From assembly GCF_947498825.1 (NCBI RefSeq), contig NZ_CANMLV010000007.1:1-64000 (forward strand): DNA of 64,000 nucleotides, given 5' to 3'. This document shows, piece after piece, positions 1 to 16,642 of the stretch (within the stretch, counting starts at the first letter, position 1; every line of letters starts with the position of its first letter). Source of the DNA: an uncultured Cedecea sp. (GTDB lineage: Bacteria; Pseudomonadota; Gammaproteobacteria; Enterobacterales; Enterobacteriaceae). A model generated the notes under the pieces. It made no database searches. It worked only from the letters and a program-made list of their open reading frames with translations, and was not told the DNA's origin. The translations under genes were made by a program, and so were the position numbers.

Positions 1-574
1 CCTCCAAGTCGTCTGTTAACCACCACAGTCAACAGACAGCGCCCATCAAGGCGCTACGCGCCATGCTCGGCGCACAGCACAAGCTTCAGCCTTGGCTGAA
101 GCGGTAAGCGCCTTTAAACTTCAGGCCAAGACTGTGTAGTGAGATGACAAGCGTGAATTACCGATAAGTACGTAAAGACTCATCCTGTGTGAACTGCACC
201 CCAAAAGTGGCATATCCCACTGACTAAGGTGCATTTTTTATGGGTACAAAGCATCCCTTAAATTCATGATAGCATCCACGAGAGTTACAGCTGACTATTT
301 GTTATTGGTTTTACATTATTGAAGTACGCTAATGTCCTTGAATTAGATGCAATATCAGGGGGTGAGTGTTTTGATAAAATACCATCTATATTTCCACTGT
401 AATTATTATTCTATCCACATCCTGTCCTGTATTCCTGCCGTATGCTCATCGCCGGGCTGAATTTGTCGCCTACAGGTCACTCGAATTATTTAGGGTATAA
501 GCGATAGGCGGATGCATTAATAATGCACATCCGCCAGCTTTATCAACATCTAAGAGTGAGATACAGGTTGATAT
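1..574. other. Left-edge region without a clear gene
   Basis: No convincing complete gene lies here. A short open frame on the plus strand enters from the left edge and stops at 107 (ending ...KLQPWLKR); it could be the C-terminus of an unseen gene, but I do not recognise it. Positions 507-535 hold an imperfect hairpin (GGCGGATG ... CATCCGCC) just beyond the stop of the minus-strand esterase, possibly its terminator, although no clear T-run follows. An IS-end-like sequence is listed separately. Confidence 0.4.
190..208. mobile_element. IS3-family-like terminal repeat remnant
   Basis: The sequence TGAACTGCACCCCAAAAGT resembles the terminal inverted repeat of many IS3-group elements (established family pattern, from memory). 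No transposase reading frame is next to it, so only an end seems to remain. It could also be a chance match. Confidence 0.35.
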
Positions 575-1777
<1,203 letters not shown>

Positions 1778-2029
1778 TTAATCAATAAAAAATGTGATGT
1801 CGGTTATATATAGGATACAGAGTTGTTACTGCGTGGTTATTTCTGCTTAAAGAGAACTATTTTCCTTTTCAGAGTAGCCGTTTCCGCCAATAATGGCTGT
1901 CTGCCACCCTCGGCAGTTATAAAAATATAAAACAGAATAAATATTTCAAGTTAAAAATAAACAATGTCTTTATCGACTTTTCCTTAATATTTGTCCCACT
2001 ATTATCCCAGCATTAACATGGAGAATGAT

Positions 2030-2659
2030 ATGCACGGTTTCGTTCCAGAAGTGTTTTTAGCCTCGAAAGGTTCTGAGTGGTCTGTTGATGAACAGCAGCA
2101 AATTCTGACTGGAATAGCCCATCCAGTCAGTGATATTTATATTGATCCCTCATGTAATCAGCCTGATTCGGCAGCCGCACCGCGTCATGATGCTGCTACA
2201 TTGATGACATCTGCACCTGTTGGTGATTTCCAGTTATCTTCAACAGTTACGGTCTACTTCAAAGAGACATTTGATGCCGGTGTGCTGCTGCTAAGAGCAA
2301 GTGAACAAGTCTGGGCCAAACTGTGTTTTGAATACTCTCCGGATGGTGAGGCAATGGTGGTATCGGTAGTAAACAAAGGCAAAACGTCAGATGATGCCAA
2401 TGCTTTTGTGGTAGCCGGTTCGAGAGTTGATTTGCGTATATCCCGTAAAGAAAATGTTTATTCGTTTCATGCCGCAGTGGAAAGCAATCGCTGGATTTTT
2501 ATCCGCGCCTTTTCATTTGATGAGTCCGCCCATGAAACCACCGGGAGTATGACCCTGGGCTTTATGGCACAGTCACCAAACGGATCAGGGTGTAAGGTTG
2601 AATTTGGCAATATTTCGCTGACTAATACCACACTTGCACAGCTCAGAGACGGGAATTGA
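2030..2659 (+). CDS. DUF1349 family protein
   Basis: About 209 residues of the DUF1349 family (concanavalin-A-like fold, seen in bacterial and yeast proteins of unclear role). The ETFDAGVLLLRASEQVWAKLCFEYSPDG stretch, quoted here only as its parts ETFDAGVLLLRA and WAKLCFEY, is typical. An open frame reaches back to a TTG at 1991, but GGAG at 2020-2023 sits six bases before the ATG at 2030, which I take as the start. No signal peptide. It ends just before a strong hairpin and precedes the beta-glucoside operon; a carbohydrate-related role is only inferred from that neighbour. Confidence 0.7.
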   Translation: MHGFVPEVFLASKGSEWSVDEQQQILTGIAHPVSDIYIDPSCNQPDSAAAPRHDAATLMTSAPVGDFQLSSTVTVYFKETFDAGVLLLRASEQVWAKLCFEYSPDGEAMVVSVVNKGKTSDDANAFVVAGSRVDLRISRKENVYSFHAAVESNRWIFIRAFSFDESAHETTGSMTLGFMAQSPNGSGCKVEFGNISLTNTTLAQLRDGN

Positions 2660-2703
2660 TATTCAGCCTCAGCATCGCGGCCTGCATTGCTGAGGCTGAA
2701 TAT
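2659..2703. terminator. Hairpin after DUF1349 gene
   Basis: A 16-bp perfect stem (2659-2674 pairing with 2688-2703, ATATTCAGCCTCAGCA and its complement) starts at the stop codon of the DUF1349 gene. It separates this gene from the bgl leader. The flank lacks a long T-run, so it may act as a weak or bidirectional terminator. Confidence 0.65.
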
Positions 2704-2782
2704 GTGAAATAGTTCACAGTTATTATCTGGTCCAAGTAAAATACCGTTGCTAAGTTTATCGGCTTATGGTTAATTAAAAACT

Positions 2783-2812
2783 GGATTGTAACTGTGAATA
2801 ACAGGCAAAACC
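2783..2812 (+). promoter_or_regulatory. RAT antiterminator site (BglG/LicT type)
   Basis: The 30 bases starting GGATTGTAACTG and ending GGCAAAACC match the ribonucleic antiterminator (RAT) pattern bound by BglG/LicT/SacY proteins. The last ten bases overlap the left arm of the following terminator. Bound antiterminator would therefore block the terminator hairpin, the classic bgl mechanism. Confidence 0.9.
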
Positions 2813-2854
2813 TAGAAAGAGTCATAACTCTTTTTATGTTTTGCCTTTTTTTTT
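2803..2854 (+). terminator. Leader terminator of bgl operon
   Basis: Stem AGGCAAAAC (2803-2811) pairs with GTTTTGCCT (2838-2846), with an inner stem AAAGAGT/ACTCTTT (2816-2822 / 2827-2833), followed by a run of nine T. This is an intrinsic terminator directly ahead of bglG, mutually exclusive with the RAT hairpin. Confidence 0.9.
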
Positions 2855-2863
2855 GGGTAAAAT

Positions 2864-3694
2864 ATGCGTATTCAACGGGTTCTTAATAACAATGTTGTCG
2901 TGGCACATGATGCCGTAAACCATGAATGTATTATCATTGGTAAAGGTATCGGTTTTGGAAAAAAAACCGGCGATATCATTGACCCTTCTCTTTCCCAAAA
3001 AATATACCGCCACGATGAAAATATTAACCTGACTTCTGGTCAGGATTATTATTCTGATATTCCTGAGTCACTTTTTCATATTGTCTCCGAGATAGTCGGT
3101 CAGGCAAAAGTGAGACTTGATCGTAATATACACAAAAGTGTTTATGCATCACTGCTTGATCACCTTAATTTCGCCATTGAACGTGACCGCCTCGGGAAGC
3201 GGATTAAAAATCAGCTACTCTGGGATATAAAGAGGCTGTATCGCGAAGAGTTTCGTATTGGTAGTGATGCCATAGATCAAATCAATCAGCAAATTGGCAC
3301 CGCACTTGATGAAAATGAAGCTGCGTTTGTCGCGCTGCATCTTCTCAATGCCCAGCAAGACGGCACAATGCCTGATGTCAGTGATGTCTCTAAAATCATT
3401 CAGGAAACACTTAATATTATTAAGTATCATTTCCGCATCGAGTACAAAGAAGAGTCACTAAATTTCCAGCGACTGGTGACGCATCTTAAATTTTTTGCCC
3501 ACCGCTTATTAAGTAACTCATATGTGGATAATCGAGATGGTTCTCTGAATGAACTGGTTTCAATGAAATACAGCGAGTCACATGAGTGTGCAGTGAAAAT
3601 AAGCGACTTCATTAAGAAAAATTACGGTAGAAAATTAACTGATGATGAAGTGATGTTTTTAACTATTCATACTGAAAATCTTAGAAACGAATAA
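2864..3694 (+). CDS. bglG: BglG/LicT family transcriptional antiterminator
   Basis: A 276-residue antiterminator of usual family length. The N-terminal CAT RNA-binding domain (about 1-57, MRIQRVLNNNVV ... GKGIGFGKK) is followed by two PTS regulation domains: PRD1 with the LLDHLNFAIER histidine motif near 110 and PRD2 with the FAHRLLS and FLTIHTENL histidine motifs. By family knowledge it binds RAT RNA to prevent termination and is switched by the PTS permease and HPr through phosphorylation of the PRD histidines. The RAT/terminator immediately upstream shows autoregulation of the whole operon. I see no second RAT between this gene and the PTS gene, unlike E. coli bgl. Confidence 0.93.
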   Translation: MRIQRVLNNNVVVAHDAVNHECIIIGKGIGFGKKTGDIIDPSLSQKIYRHDENINLTSGQDYYSDIPESLFHIVSEIVGQAKVRLDRNIHKSVYASLLDHLNFAIERDRLGKRIKNQLLWDIKRLYREEFRIGSDAIDQINQQIGTALDENEAAFVALHLLNAQQDGTMPDVSDVSKIIQETLNIIKYHFRIEYKEESLNFQRLVTHLKFFAHRLLSNSYVDNRDGSLNELVSMKYSESHECAVKISDFIKKNYGRKLTDDEVMFLTIHTENLRNE

Positions 3695-3745
3695 TTAGTA
3701 TTGAATTAAAAAATAGCTATATCCTAAAATCAATTCCAGAATTGA

Positions 3746-7155
<3,410 letters not shown>

Positions 7156-7278
7156 CGTAATGGATTTTCATCAGGCGGATATTGAAGAACACGTCTGGCT
7201 AATCGATAAATAGGGTGGCAGGTAAATAATTCTGAACTATTGAAACAAAGAACAATCCGCTTTTTCCTGCTTTATCAG

Positions 7279-7314
7279 CAGTCTTGATCCTCACATCAGC
7301 GAGGATCAAGACTG
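7279..7314. terminator. Bidirectional hairpin between convergent operons
   Basis: A perfect 14-bp stem, CAGTCTTGATCCTC (7279-7292) with GAGGATCAAGACTG (7301-7314), lies between the convergent bgl and galactoside operons. It probably terminates both; T-runs are weak. Confidence 0.7.
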
Positions 7315-7321
7315 AACTGTA

Positions 7322-7978
7322 TTATCCTCCCGTCACCACATTAATCAGTTCATTCGCCAGCTGGCTGAAACGACTAATCCGTACAGTAAGTGGTCCGGTT
7401 TCACTGGCAGTACCGTATCTGGTCAGCTCCAGGGGGGCTTCAACCTGAGTTTTCTCGGCGTAAATAGTGGATTCTGGAATCAACTTCACACGGTCAGGTT
7501 CTGGATGCGTGACAGTTGAAATCACCAGCCAGCGCGGTGCTTTCATACCGGGCTGTACCAGCATGCTGGCAAACAGGCGATGGCTTTGCAGTACCGCAGG
7601 GGTACGGTAGACAAAGTCCTTATAGGTCAACTTTTGCAGTGGTTTCCAGTCTGCATCGTAGACCACGGCTTGTACGGCGAGGAACTGCTCGTGGGTCAAG
7701 GGGGCAGTAAACTCAAGGGTATAGGCCGTGTCGGTATTCGGCAGCGCGACAACCTGTGCGCGAACACTGCTGTTGTCTTCGCTGATTTTTGGCGTTTGTG
7801 CGTCAAAATTCAGTTTTAACGATGACTTCCCGTTAAAACTTTGCACTGGCAGTTGATTCAGTGCGGTGCAGCAAGCGACCGGTGTGACGATGCTGGTGTC
7901 CTGAGTTGATGTGACGGGCTGGGTACAGCCACTCAGCAACAGCAGGCCCAAGGCCATAGGTATTATTTTTTTCATCAT
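7322..7978 (-). CDS. MalM-like outer-membrane lipoprotein
   Basis: About 218 residues. A lipoprotein signal, MKKIIPMALGLLLLSGC, gives a lipid-modified Cys and a mature periplasmic protein. The segment after it (ALNQLPVQSF, then APLTHEQFLAVQ, and YRTPAVLQSHRLFASM) resembles the N-terminal domain of MalM, the periplasmic protein of the maltose operon; this one is shorter. The frame is open to 8011, but the two Met codons at 7978/7975 after a GGGAAC ribosome site, just past the porin stop at 8002, fit better. It is the last gene of the alpha-galactoside operon, so a role in oligosaccharide passage alongside the porin is likely but unproven. Confidence 0.65.
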   Translation of the reverse strand: MMKKIIPMALGLLLLSGCTQPVTSTQDTSIVTPVACCTALNQLPVQSFNGKSSLKLNFDAQTPKISEDNSSVRAQVVALPNTDTAYTLEFTAPLTHEQFLAVQAVVYDADWKPLQKLTYKDFVYRTPAVLQSHRLFASMLVQPGMKAPRWLVISTVTHPEPDRVKLIPESTIYAEKTQVEAPLELTRYGTASETGPLTVRISRFSQLANELINVVTGG

Positions 7979-8001
7979 AGGTTCCCGAATATTGTTATCC
8001 A

Positions 8002-9291
<1,290 letters not shown>

Positions 9292-9329
9292 TTACCGGCA
9301 GCACTATACTGCCGGCGAGTGGGTGAAAA

Positions 9330-10676
9330 TTAACTACGTTTCTCAACTAAGGCGGCCATAACATCGTCATGATACTGACCATTGAGTTTGTAATAGCGAC
9401 GGTAAATTAAATAACTGGCGGCAACTAAGACAAAGGGAATACCGATCATTAATATGCGCATGCCTAATACAGTATCAGCACTCTGAACTTCATTCGGAAT
9501 ATAACCAATAACGGTCAGACCCATACCAATCAGGAAGCCTGCGAAAGCAGCAGCTGCTTTTACCAGCATGGTTTGTACCGAGAAGATGATACTTTCACTG
9601 CGCATACCGGTTTTATATTCACCATAGTCCACGACATCAGCCAGCATCACGGTTGCCATGGCCAGCGAGAAGCCTGAGCCCAGCTTCAGTAGCGCACCCG
9701 AAAGACCAACCAGAATCTGGCTGTCTGGCATAAAGATGCTGGAGAACAGCAGGATAAGACAGCTTAACAGCGGGAATAAACAGGCCAGACGCCAGACCGT
9801 TGGGCGTGAAAGGCTGGCAACCACTTTCGGAAACAGCAGCAGACCGGCAATTTCTGCTGCACCTGAAAGCATCATAAACACCGGGAACAAGTCTTTATTA
9901 CCGATGGCGTAGGCGAAGTAATAAATCGCAAATCCGCCCGCCAACTGCATCGCCATATTAAAACTCAGAACGATACCAATCAGTGCTTTGAGCTGATCGT
10001 TTTGAGTGATGATATTGATCATATCTTTGAAACTGATTTTTGGTTTGCTGACTTTTACATCGACAGTTTCTTTCACGTTAATGACGGTTATTACTGCGCT
10101 GATAATAAAGAAGACGGCAATAACCATGCTGATACGGACAAAACCGCTGGCGCTATCGCCATTACCCAGCCAGTCAATCGCTTTCAGACCAAAGGCACCC
10201 ATCAGCAGCCAGGCGAGACTTGCGAACAGACGAGGGATAACAACAATTTTTTCGCGTTCTTTTTTCTCTTTGCTTAATGAGGGGATCATTGACCAGTAAG
10301 GAATATCCATAATGGTATAGGTCATGCCCCATAATATGTAAGAGACAGAAGCATAAAAATAAAGCCAGAAACCGGTAAATTCATGGGCAATAAAGACGCC
10401 AATCATCACGACAGAGTTAATAATAGTGCCAATTAAAATCCAAGGACGGAATTTACCAAAACGACTGTGGGTATTATCAACAATTAATCCCATTATCGGA
10501 TCTGTTATTGCATCCCAAATTCTGGCAAATAAAAACAGCGAGCCAACAAAGGCCGCTGAAAGACCGACAACATCGGTATAATAAAACATCAAATAGAGGT
10601 AAACAATTGAACAGGCAAGATCCTTGCCCAGCGCCCCGATACCGTAGGAGAGCTTACTTGTATTGCTGATACTCAT
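9330..10676 (-). CDS. melB: MelB-type sugar:cation symporter (GPH family)
   Basis: A 448-residue inner-membrane transporter with about 12 membrane spans. The N-terminus (MSISNTSKLSYGIGALGKD) and the segment FYYTDVVGLS-ARIWDAITDPIMG are nearly those of E. coli MelB, including the Asp residues of the cation site. It should carry melibiose or a related alpha-galactoside with Na+, Li+ or H+. The gene is 41 bp after the alpha-galactosidase and 74 bp before the porin, same strand. No lacY-type permease is present, so this transporter may also serve lactose uptake (E. coli MelB accepts some beta-galactosides); that is inference. Confidence 0.9.
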   Translation of the reverse strand: MSISNTSKLSYGIGALGKDLACSIVYLYLMFYYTDVVGLSAAFVGSLFLFARIWDAITDPIMGLIVDNTHSRFGKFRPWILIGTIINSVVMIGVFIAHEFTGFWLYFYASVSYILWGMTYTIMDIPYWSMIPSLSKEKKEREKIVVIPRLFASLAWLLMGAFGLKAIDWLGNGDSASGFVRISMVIAVFFIISAVITVINVKETVDVKVSKPKISFKDMINIITQNDQLKALIGIVLSFNMAMQLAGGFAIYYFAYAIGNKDLFPVFMMLSGAAEIAGLLLFPKVVASLSRPTVWRLACLFPLLSCLILLFSSIFMPDSQILVGLSGALLKLGSGFSLAMATVMLADVVDYGEYKTGMRSESIIFSVQTMLVKAAAAFAGFLIGMGLTVIGYIPNEVQSADTVLGMRILMIGIPFVLVAASYLIYRRYYKLNGQYHDDVMAALVEKRS

Positions 10677-10717
10677 ATTTTTCCTTTATTTTTTTAAGAC
10701 ATCAGATCAGAGAAAAA

Positions 10718-12835
10718 TTAATTCTGTGCTTCAACCAGCAGCAGCACCGCAGATTCAGGATCGAGTACGGGCATCGCAAGACCTGCGTGTTGCAACCAGT
10801 CACCTGATAATTCAACGCCATCAGCCACCCAGGCAGGCTGGGTACTGACAATGCCATTACGGAAATTTTCAGCCGAATCAATAACGCTGACACGATAGGT
10901 CATATCGGGATCCAGTCCTTGCAGACGTAGCGCACCGCTCAGCGCCCAGGTAGGCATAGCCAGTTGAGCAACGGCAACCAGCGCCTGGCGGCGGTCTGCC
11001 GAAACAACAGAGGTAATACTTTGTGCTGCGGAGTCATCACTGTCGAGGCGATAGAGTGTGCCTTCATGAATCAACTGACGATATTTTTTATAGATTTCGA
11101 TATAACGGCTAAATCCGGCTTTATCTTCTTCAGAGGCTTTAAGCGGGTCCAGCTCGATACCTAAATGACCGAACAGCGCGGTGATACCGCGGAAATGGAT
11201 ATCTGAAACCCGACGAGTAGAATGACTTTTTTTCGCACCAATATGAGCACCCATCACTTCCGGCGGGAAGAAGTAGCTGAAACCACGTTGGATAGCATGA
11301 CGCTCAAGGGCATCGTTATTGTCTGATGGCCAGAAACGCTGAACATGGCGCAGAATTTCATAGTCGATACGCCCGCCACCGGCCGCACAGGATTCAATAT
11401 CCACTTCCGGGTGCTTCGCCCGTAATGCTGCCATCAAGGCGTAGACGCGTTCCACTTGGCGCGTTTGTGCCGGGCGGTGTTCGTGGCCAGGCTGAACCAC
11501 TTCGCGGTTCATATCCCACTTCAGATAAGAAATCTTGTAACGACTCAGCAGGGTATCAAGGCGTTCGAATAAGTAATTAAAGACCTCGTCGTTACACAGA
11601 TCCAATACATACTGATTGCGGCCAACCGGCTGCTGATAGTCACTCAATTGCAGTAACCAGTCAGGATGCTGACGATAGAGTTCGGAGTTTTTGCTGATCA
11701 TTTCCGGCTCAACCCACAGACCAAAAGTCATACCTTGTTTCAGAACATGGGCAATGACGGGCTCCAGACCCTGCGGATATTTTTTCTCATCGACAATCCA
11801 GTCGCCTAATGCGGCTTTATCATCGTTGCGGCCAAGGAACCAGCCATCGTCGATAATAAAACGCTCCACGCCCATCACAGCGGCCTGGGTGGCCATCTCC
11901 ATGATGTACTGTGGGTCGTGGTCGAAATAGATCCCTTCCCAAGTATTGAGGTGAACCTGGCGAGGTTTAGCTGAGGTGAAGCTAAGCAGCTGACGACGAA
12001 TATGGTTGTGGAACTGCTGGCTCATACCGTTCAGACCTCGACCACTCCAGGTTGCATAAAGCAGAGGAGTGGTCACGCTTTCTCCTGTCTGCAACCGAAT
12101 TTCACCCGGGACATACAGCGCTTCGGCTTGCAGCACGCGACGGCCATCGGCTTTGACGTCGATACGCATACGATGGTTACCGCTCCAGGCAAGATGAGCG
12201 CCCCAGACTTCGCCATGGTTTTCACCAAAGCCCGGGGTACCGGCGATCAGTGCCGGGTAGTGCTGATGCGAGGTACGACCGCGACGGTTTTCCTGTTGAT
12301 AGCCGCCATGAATCAGTGAGTGGCGGTGTTGCTGAAATTCATAAACCCAGCGACCGTAAAAGGAAAGACATTCACTGGCGCGTTCTGGCAAGGGAAGGGT
12401 GATGGCCAGACGAGCAACATCGTAGGCTGTATCGCCAGTATTGGTCAAAGTATGGCTGAGTCTGATGACATCGCAGTCGCGATCAAACAGTAGGTGTGAG
12501 GTGACGCGCAGGCCTGCAGCAGAGTCTTCACTGTGGATCTCTAAACCTTCGGCAGTTTCTTCTATTTTTCTGATAGTGAAAACGGGTGACCAGTGCAGGC
12601 CATTACGCTGTCCTTCGATCCCCGGACTGCCGAACAGACCCCGGCCATTTTCAGCCATCAGTGATACAGGGGTATCGGTATCCAGTCGCCCGTAGGGTAC
12701 CGCGCGACTTAACGCAAGTTTAGCCCCGTGACTTGGGACAAGTTTACGCCCCCAGTAGAGGATCTCACCGCCATTAGCGGGATCGATACACAAAGTAGAG
12801 GTGTTTCCTGATAGAAAGCGCGTTGGTTCCATCAC
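10718..12835 (-). CDS. rafA: GH36 alpha-galactosidase
   Basis: A 705-residue cytoplasmic alpha-galactosidase of glycoside hydrolase family 36, cutting terminal alpha-1,6-galactose from melibiose, raffinose and relatives. The N-terminal beta-sandwich (about 1-300) is followed by the barrel with IIDDGWF, the nucleophile Asp in YLKWDMNR and the acid/base Asp in ESCAAGGGRID. Length fits AgaA/RafA enzymes, and it is unrelated to the NAD-dependent GH4 MelA used by E. coli. It heads the rafA-melB-lamB-malM-like operon. Two lac-operator-like sites lie upstream, so LacI control is likely. Start chosen at 12835; the next codon is also Met. Confidence 0.92.
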   Translation of the reverse strand: MMEPTRFLSGNTSTLCIDPANGGEILYWGRKLVPSHGAKLALSRAVPYGRLDTDTPVSLMAENGRGLFGSPGIEGQRNGLHWSPVFTIRKIEETAEGLEIHSEDSAAGLRVTSHLLFDRDCDVIRLSHTLTNTGDTAYDVARLAITLPLPERASECLSFYGRWVYEFQQHRHSLIHGGYQQENRRGRTSHQHYPALIAGTPGFGENHGEVWGAHLAWSGNHRMRIDVKADGRRVLQAEALYVPGEIRLQTGESVTTPLLYATWSGRGLNGMSQQFHNHIRRQLLSFTSAKPRQVHLNTWEGIYFDHDPQYIMEMATQAAVMGVERFIIDDGWFLGRNDDKAALGDWIVDEKKYPQGLEPVIAHVLKQGMTFGLWVEPEMISKNSELYRQHPDWLLQLSDYQQPVGRNQYVLDLCNDEVFNYLFERLDTLLSRYKISYLKWDMNREVVQPGHEHRPAQTRQVERVYALMAALRAKHPEVDIESCAAGGGRIDYEILRHVQRFWPSDNNDALERHAIQRGFSYFFPPEVMGAHIGAKKSHSTRRVSDIHFRGITALFGHLGIELDPLKASEEDKAGFSRYIEIYKKYRQLIHEGTLYRLDSDDSAAQSITSVVSADRRQALVAVAQLAMPTWALSGALRLQGLDPDMTYRVSVIDSAENFRNGIVSTQPAWVADGVELSGDWLQHAGLAMPVLDPESAVLLLVEAQN

Positions 12836-12893
12836 GTCGTCCTGTTAAAAATGCCTGATGATAACCAAGATATTAACAGCCATTACAGAATGT

Positions 12894-12913
12894 AATTGTG
12901 ACCGCTCACTCAA
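12894..12913. promoter_or_regulatory. Lac-operator-like site O(a) before alpha-galactosidase
   Basis: AATTGTGACCGCTCACTCAA matches the symmetrical ideal lac operator (AATTGTGAGCGCTCACAATT) at most central positions; one half-site is nearly perfect. It sits about 60 bp upstream of the alpha-galactosidase start, where a repressor would block transcription. Confidence 0.7.
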
Positions 12914-13013
12914 AAATTGTTGTGTTTTTGTTTTTTTCGACAAAAATGGAAATTTTCATTGATTAACTGTAAATAAAATAACCGCATGGTATTGATATTT
13001 ATGGATTGTTTTA

Positions 13014-13034
13014 ATATGTGAGCGGGTTGCAATT
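13014..13034. promoter_or_regulatory. Lac-operator-like site O(b) before alpha-galactosidase
   Basis: The 21 bases beginning ATATGTGAGCGG and ending CAATT match E. coli lacO1 at 16 of 21 positions, including the whole GTGAGCGG core. It is about 120 bp upstream of O(a), a spacing that could allow looping by tetrameric LacI. Confidence 0.7.
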
Positions 13035-13138
13035 ATTTAAGCACCACAGGCGAAAATGGTTTTTATTAATCGGCAGGAGGCAGGATCACTCCTGGCGTCT
13101 TCAATTAGATTTTCTGCCTTTGCATTTGCAGAGGTCAA

Positions 13139-13360
13139 AATGAAAAAAGCACGATTTACTGAAACTCAGATCGTTAATATCCTGAAGCTTGCTGATTCAG
13201 GCCTGAAAATCATGCCATGAAGGAGCCTTTCGCAAAAAAGGGCTGGTAATAACCGAGAGGAAATCCTGCGCCAGGAACGTTTTAATGGTTCATTTCGCCA
13301 GAAATTTTTGAATGCTTATTTATTTGAATCACTCAGTCAGGTCAGTCTCAGATAACGGGG
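13139..13360 (+). mobile_element. Decayed IS3-family element (orfA and orfB scraps)
   Basis: The frame from 13140 to 13220 encodes MKKARFTETQIVNILKLAD..., the start of an IS3-family (IS407 subgroup) orfA, ending early at a stop. A second piece near 13270-13360 encodes FNGSFRQKFLNAYLFESLSQ, the orfB C-terminal motif (usually FNGSFR..CLN..WF.SL). Everything between is gone, so this is an internally deleted relic placed between lacZ and the alpha-galactosidase operon. Confidence 0.75.
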
Positions 13361-13381
13361 AGTGGACAGGCGCACAATGAA

Positions 13382-13408
13382 AAACGGCGGCCATACGGGC
13401 CGCCGTTT
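13382..13408. terminator. lacZ terminator
   Basis: An 11-bp GC-rich stem, AAACGGCGGCC with GGCCGCCGTTT, lies 20 bp past the lacZ stop and gives a T-run on the minus strand. It likely ends the lacZ transcript, so the alpha-galactoside operon needs its own promoter. Confidence 0.8.
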
Positions 13409-13427
13409 ACAGGACTCTCTCGTGGAA

Positions 13428-16502
<3,075 letters not shown>

Positions 16503-16519
16503 TCAGGTTCCTTGAGTGA

Positions 16520-16540
16520 TTTTGTTATCCGCTCACAATT
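16520..16540. promoter_or_regulatory. lacO1 operator of lacZ
   Basis: On the minus strand AATTGTGAGCGGATAACAA is identical to E. coli lacO1 over 19 of its 21 bases; only the two bases at one end differ. It lies about 20-40 bp before the lacZ ATG, downstream of the promoter. Confidence 0.95.
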
Positions 16541-16544
16541 TTAG

Positions 16545-16608
16545 TTACTATGCGAGGATACCTGACATTTGTAAAGCATCATTACGATAGAGGGTGATGA
16601 AATTCACA
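16545..16608 (-). promoter_or_regulatory. lac promoter with CRP site
   Basis: On the minus strand a CRP site, TGTGAATTTCATCACC (16593-16608, correct N6 spacing), precedes a -35 TTTACA (16570-16575) identical to that of E. coli lac, an 18-19 bp spacer and a -10-like ATAGTA/TAGTAA, then the operator. Order and spacing mirror E. coli, so catabolite activation is expected. Confidence 0.85.
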
Positions 16609-16642
16609 ATAATTGCCCCGATATAGGGGCACTGAGAACGCG

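Noticed and set aside
7516-7819. Plus-strand frames inside the MalM-like gene; similar antisense frames occur inside lamB, rafA, lacZ, arsB and sulP.
   Set aside because: They are shadows of well-supported genes on the other strand without ribosome sites.
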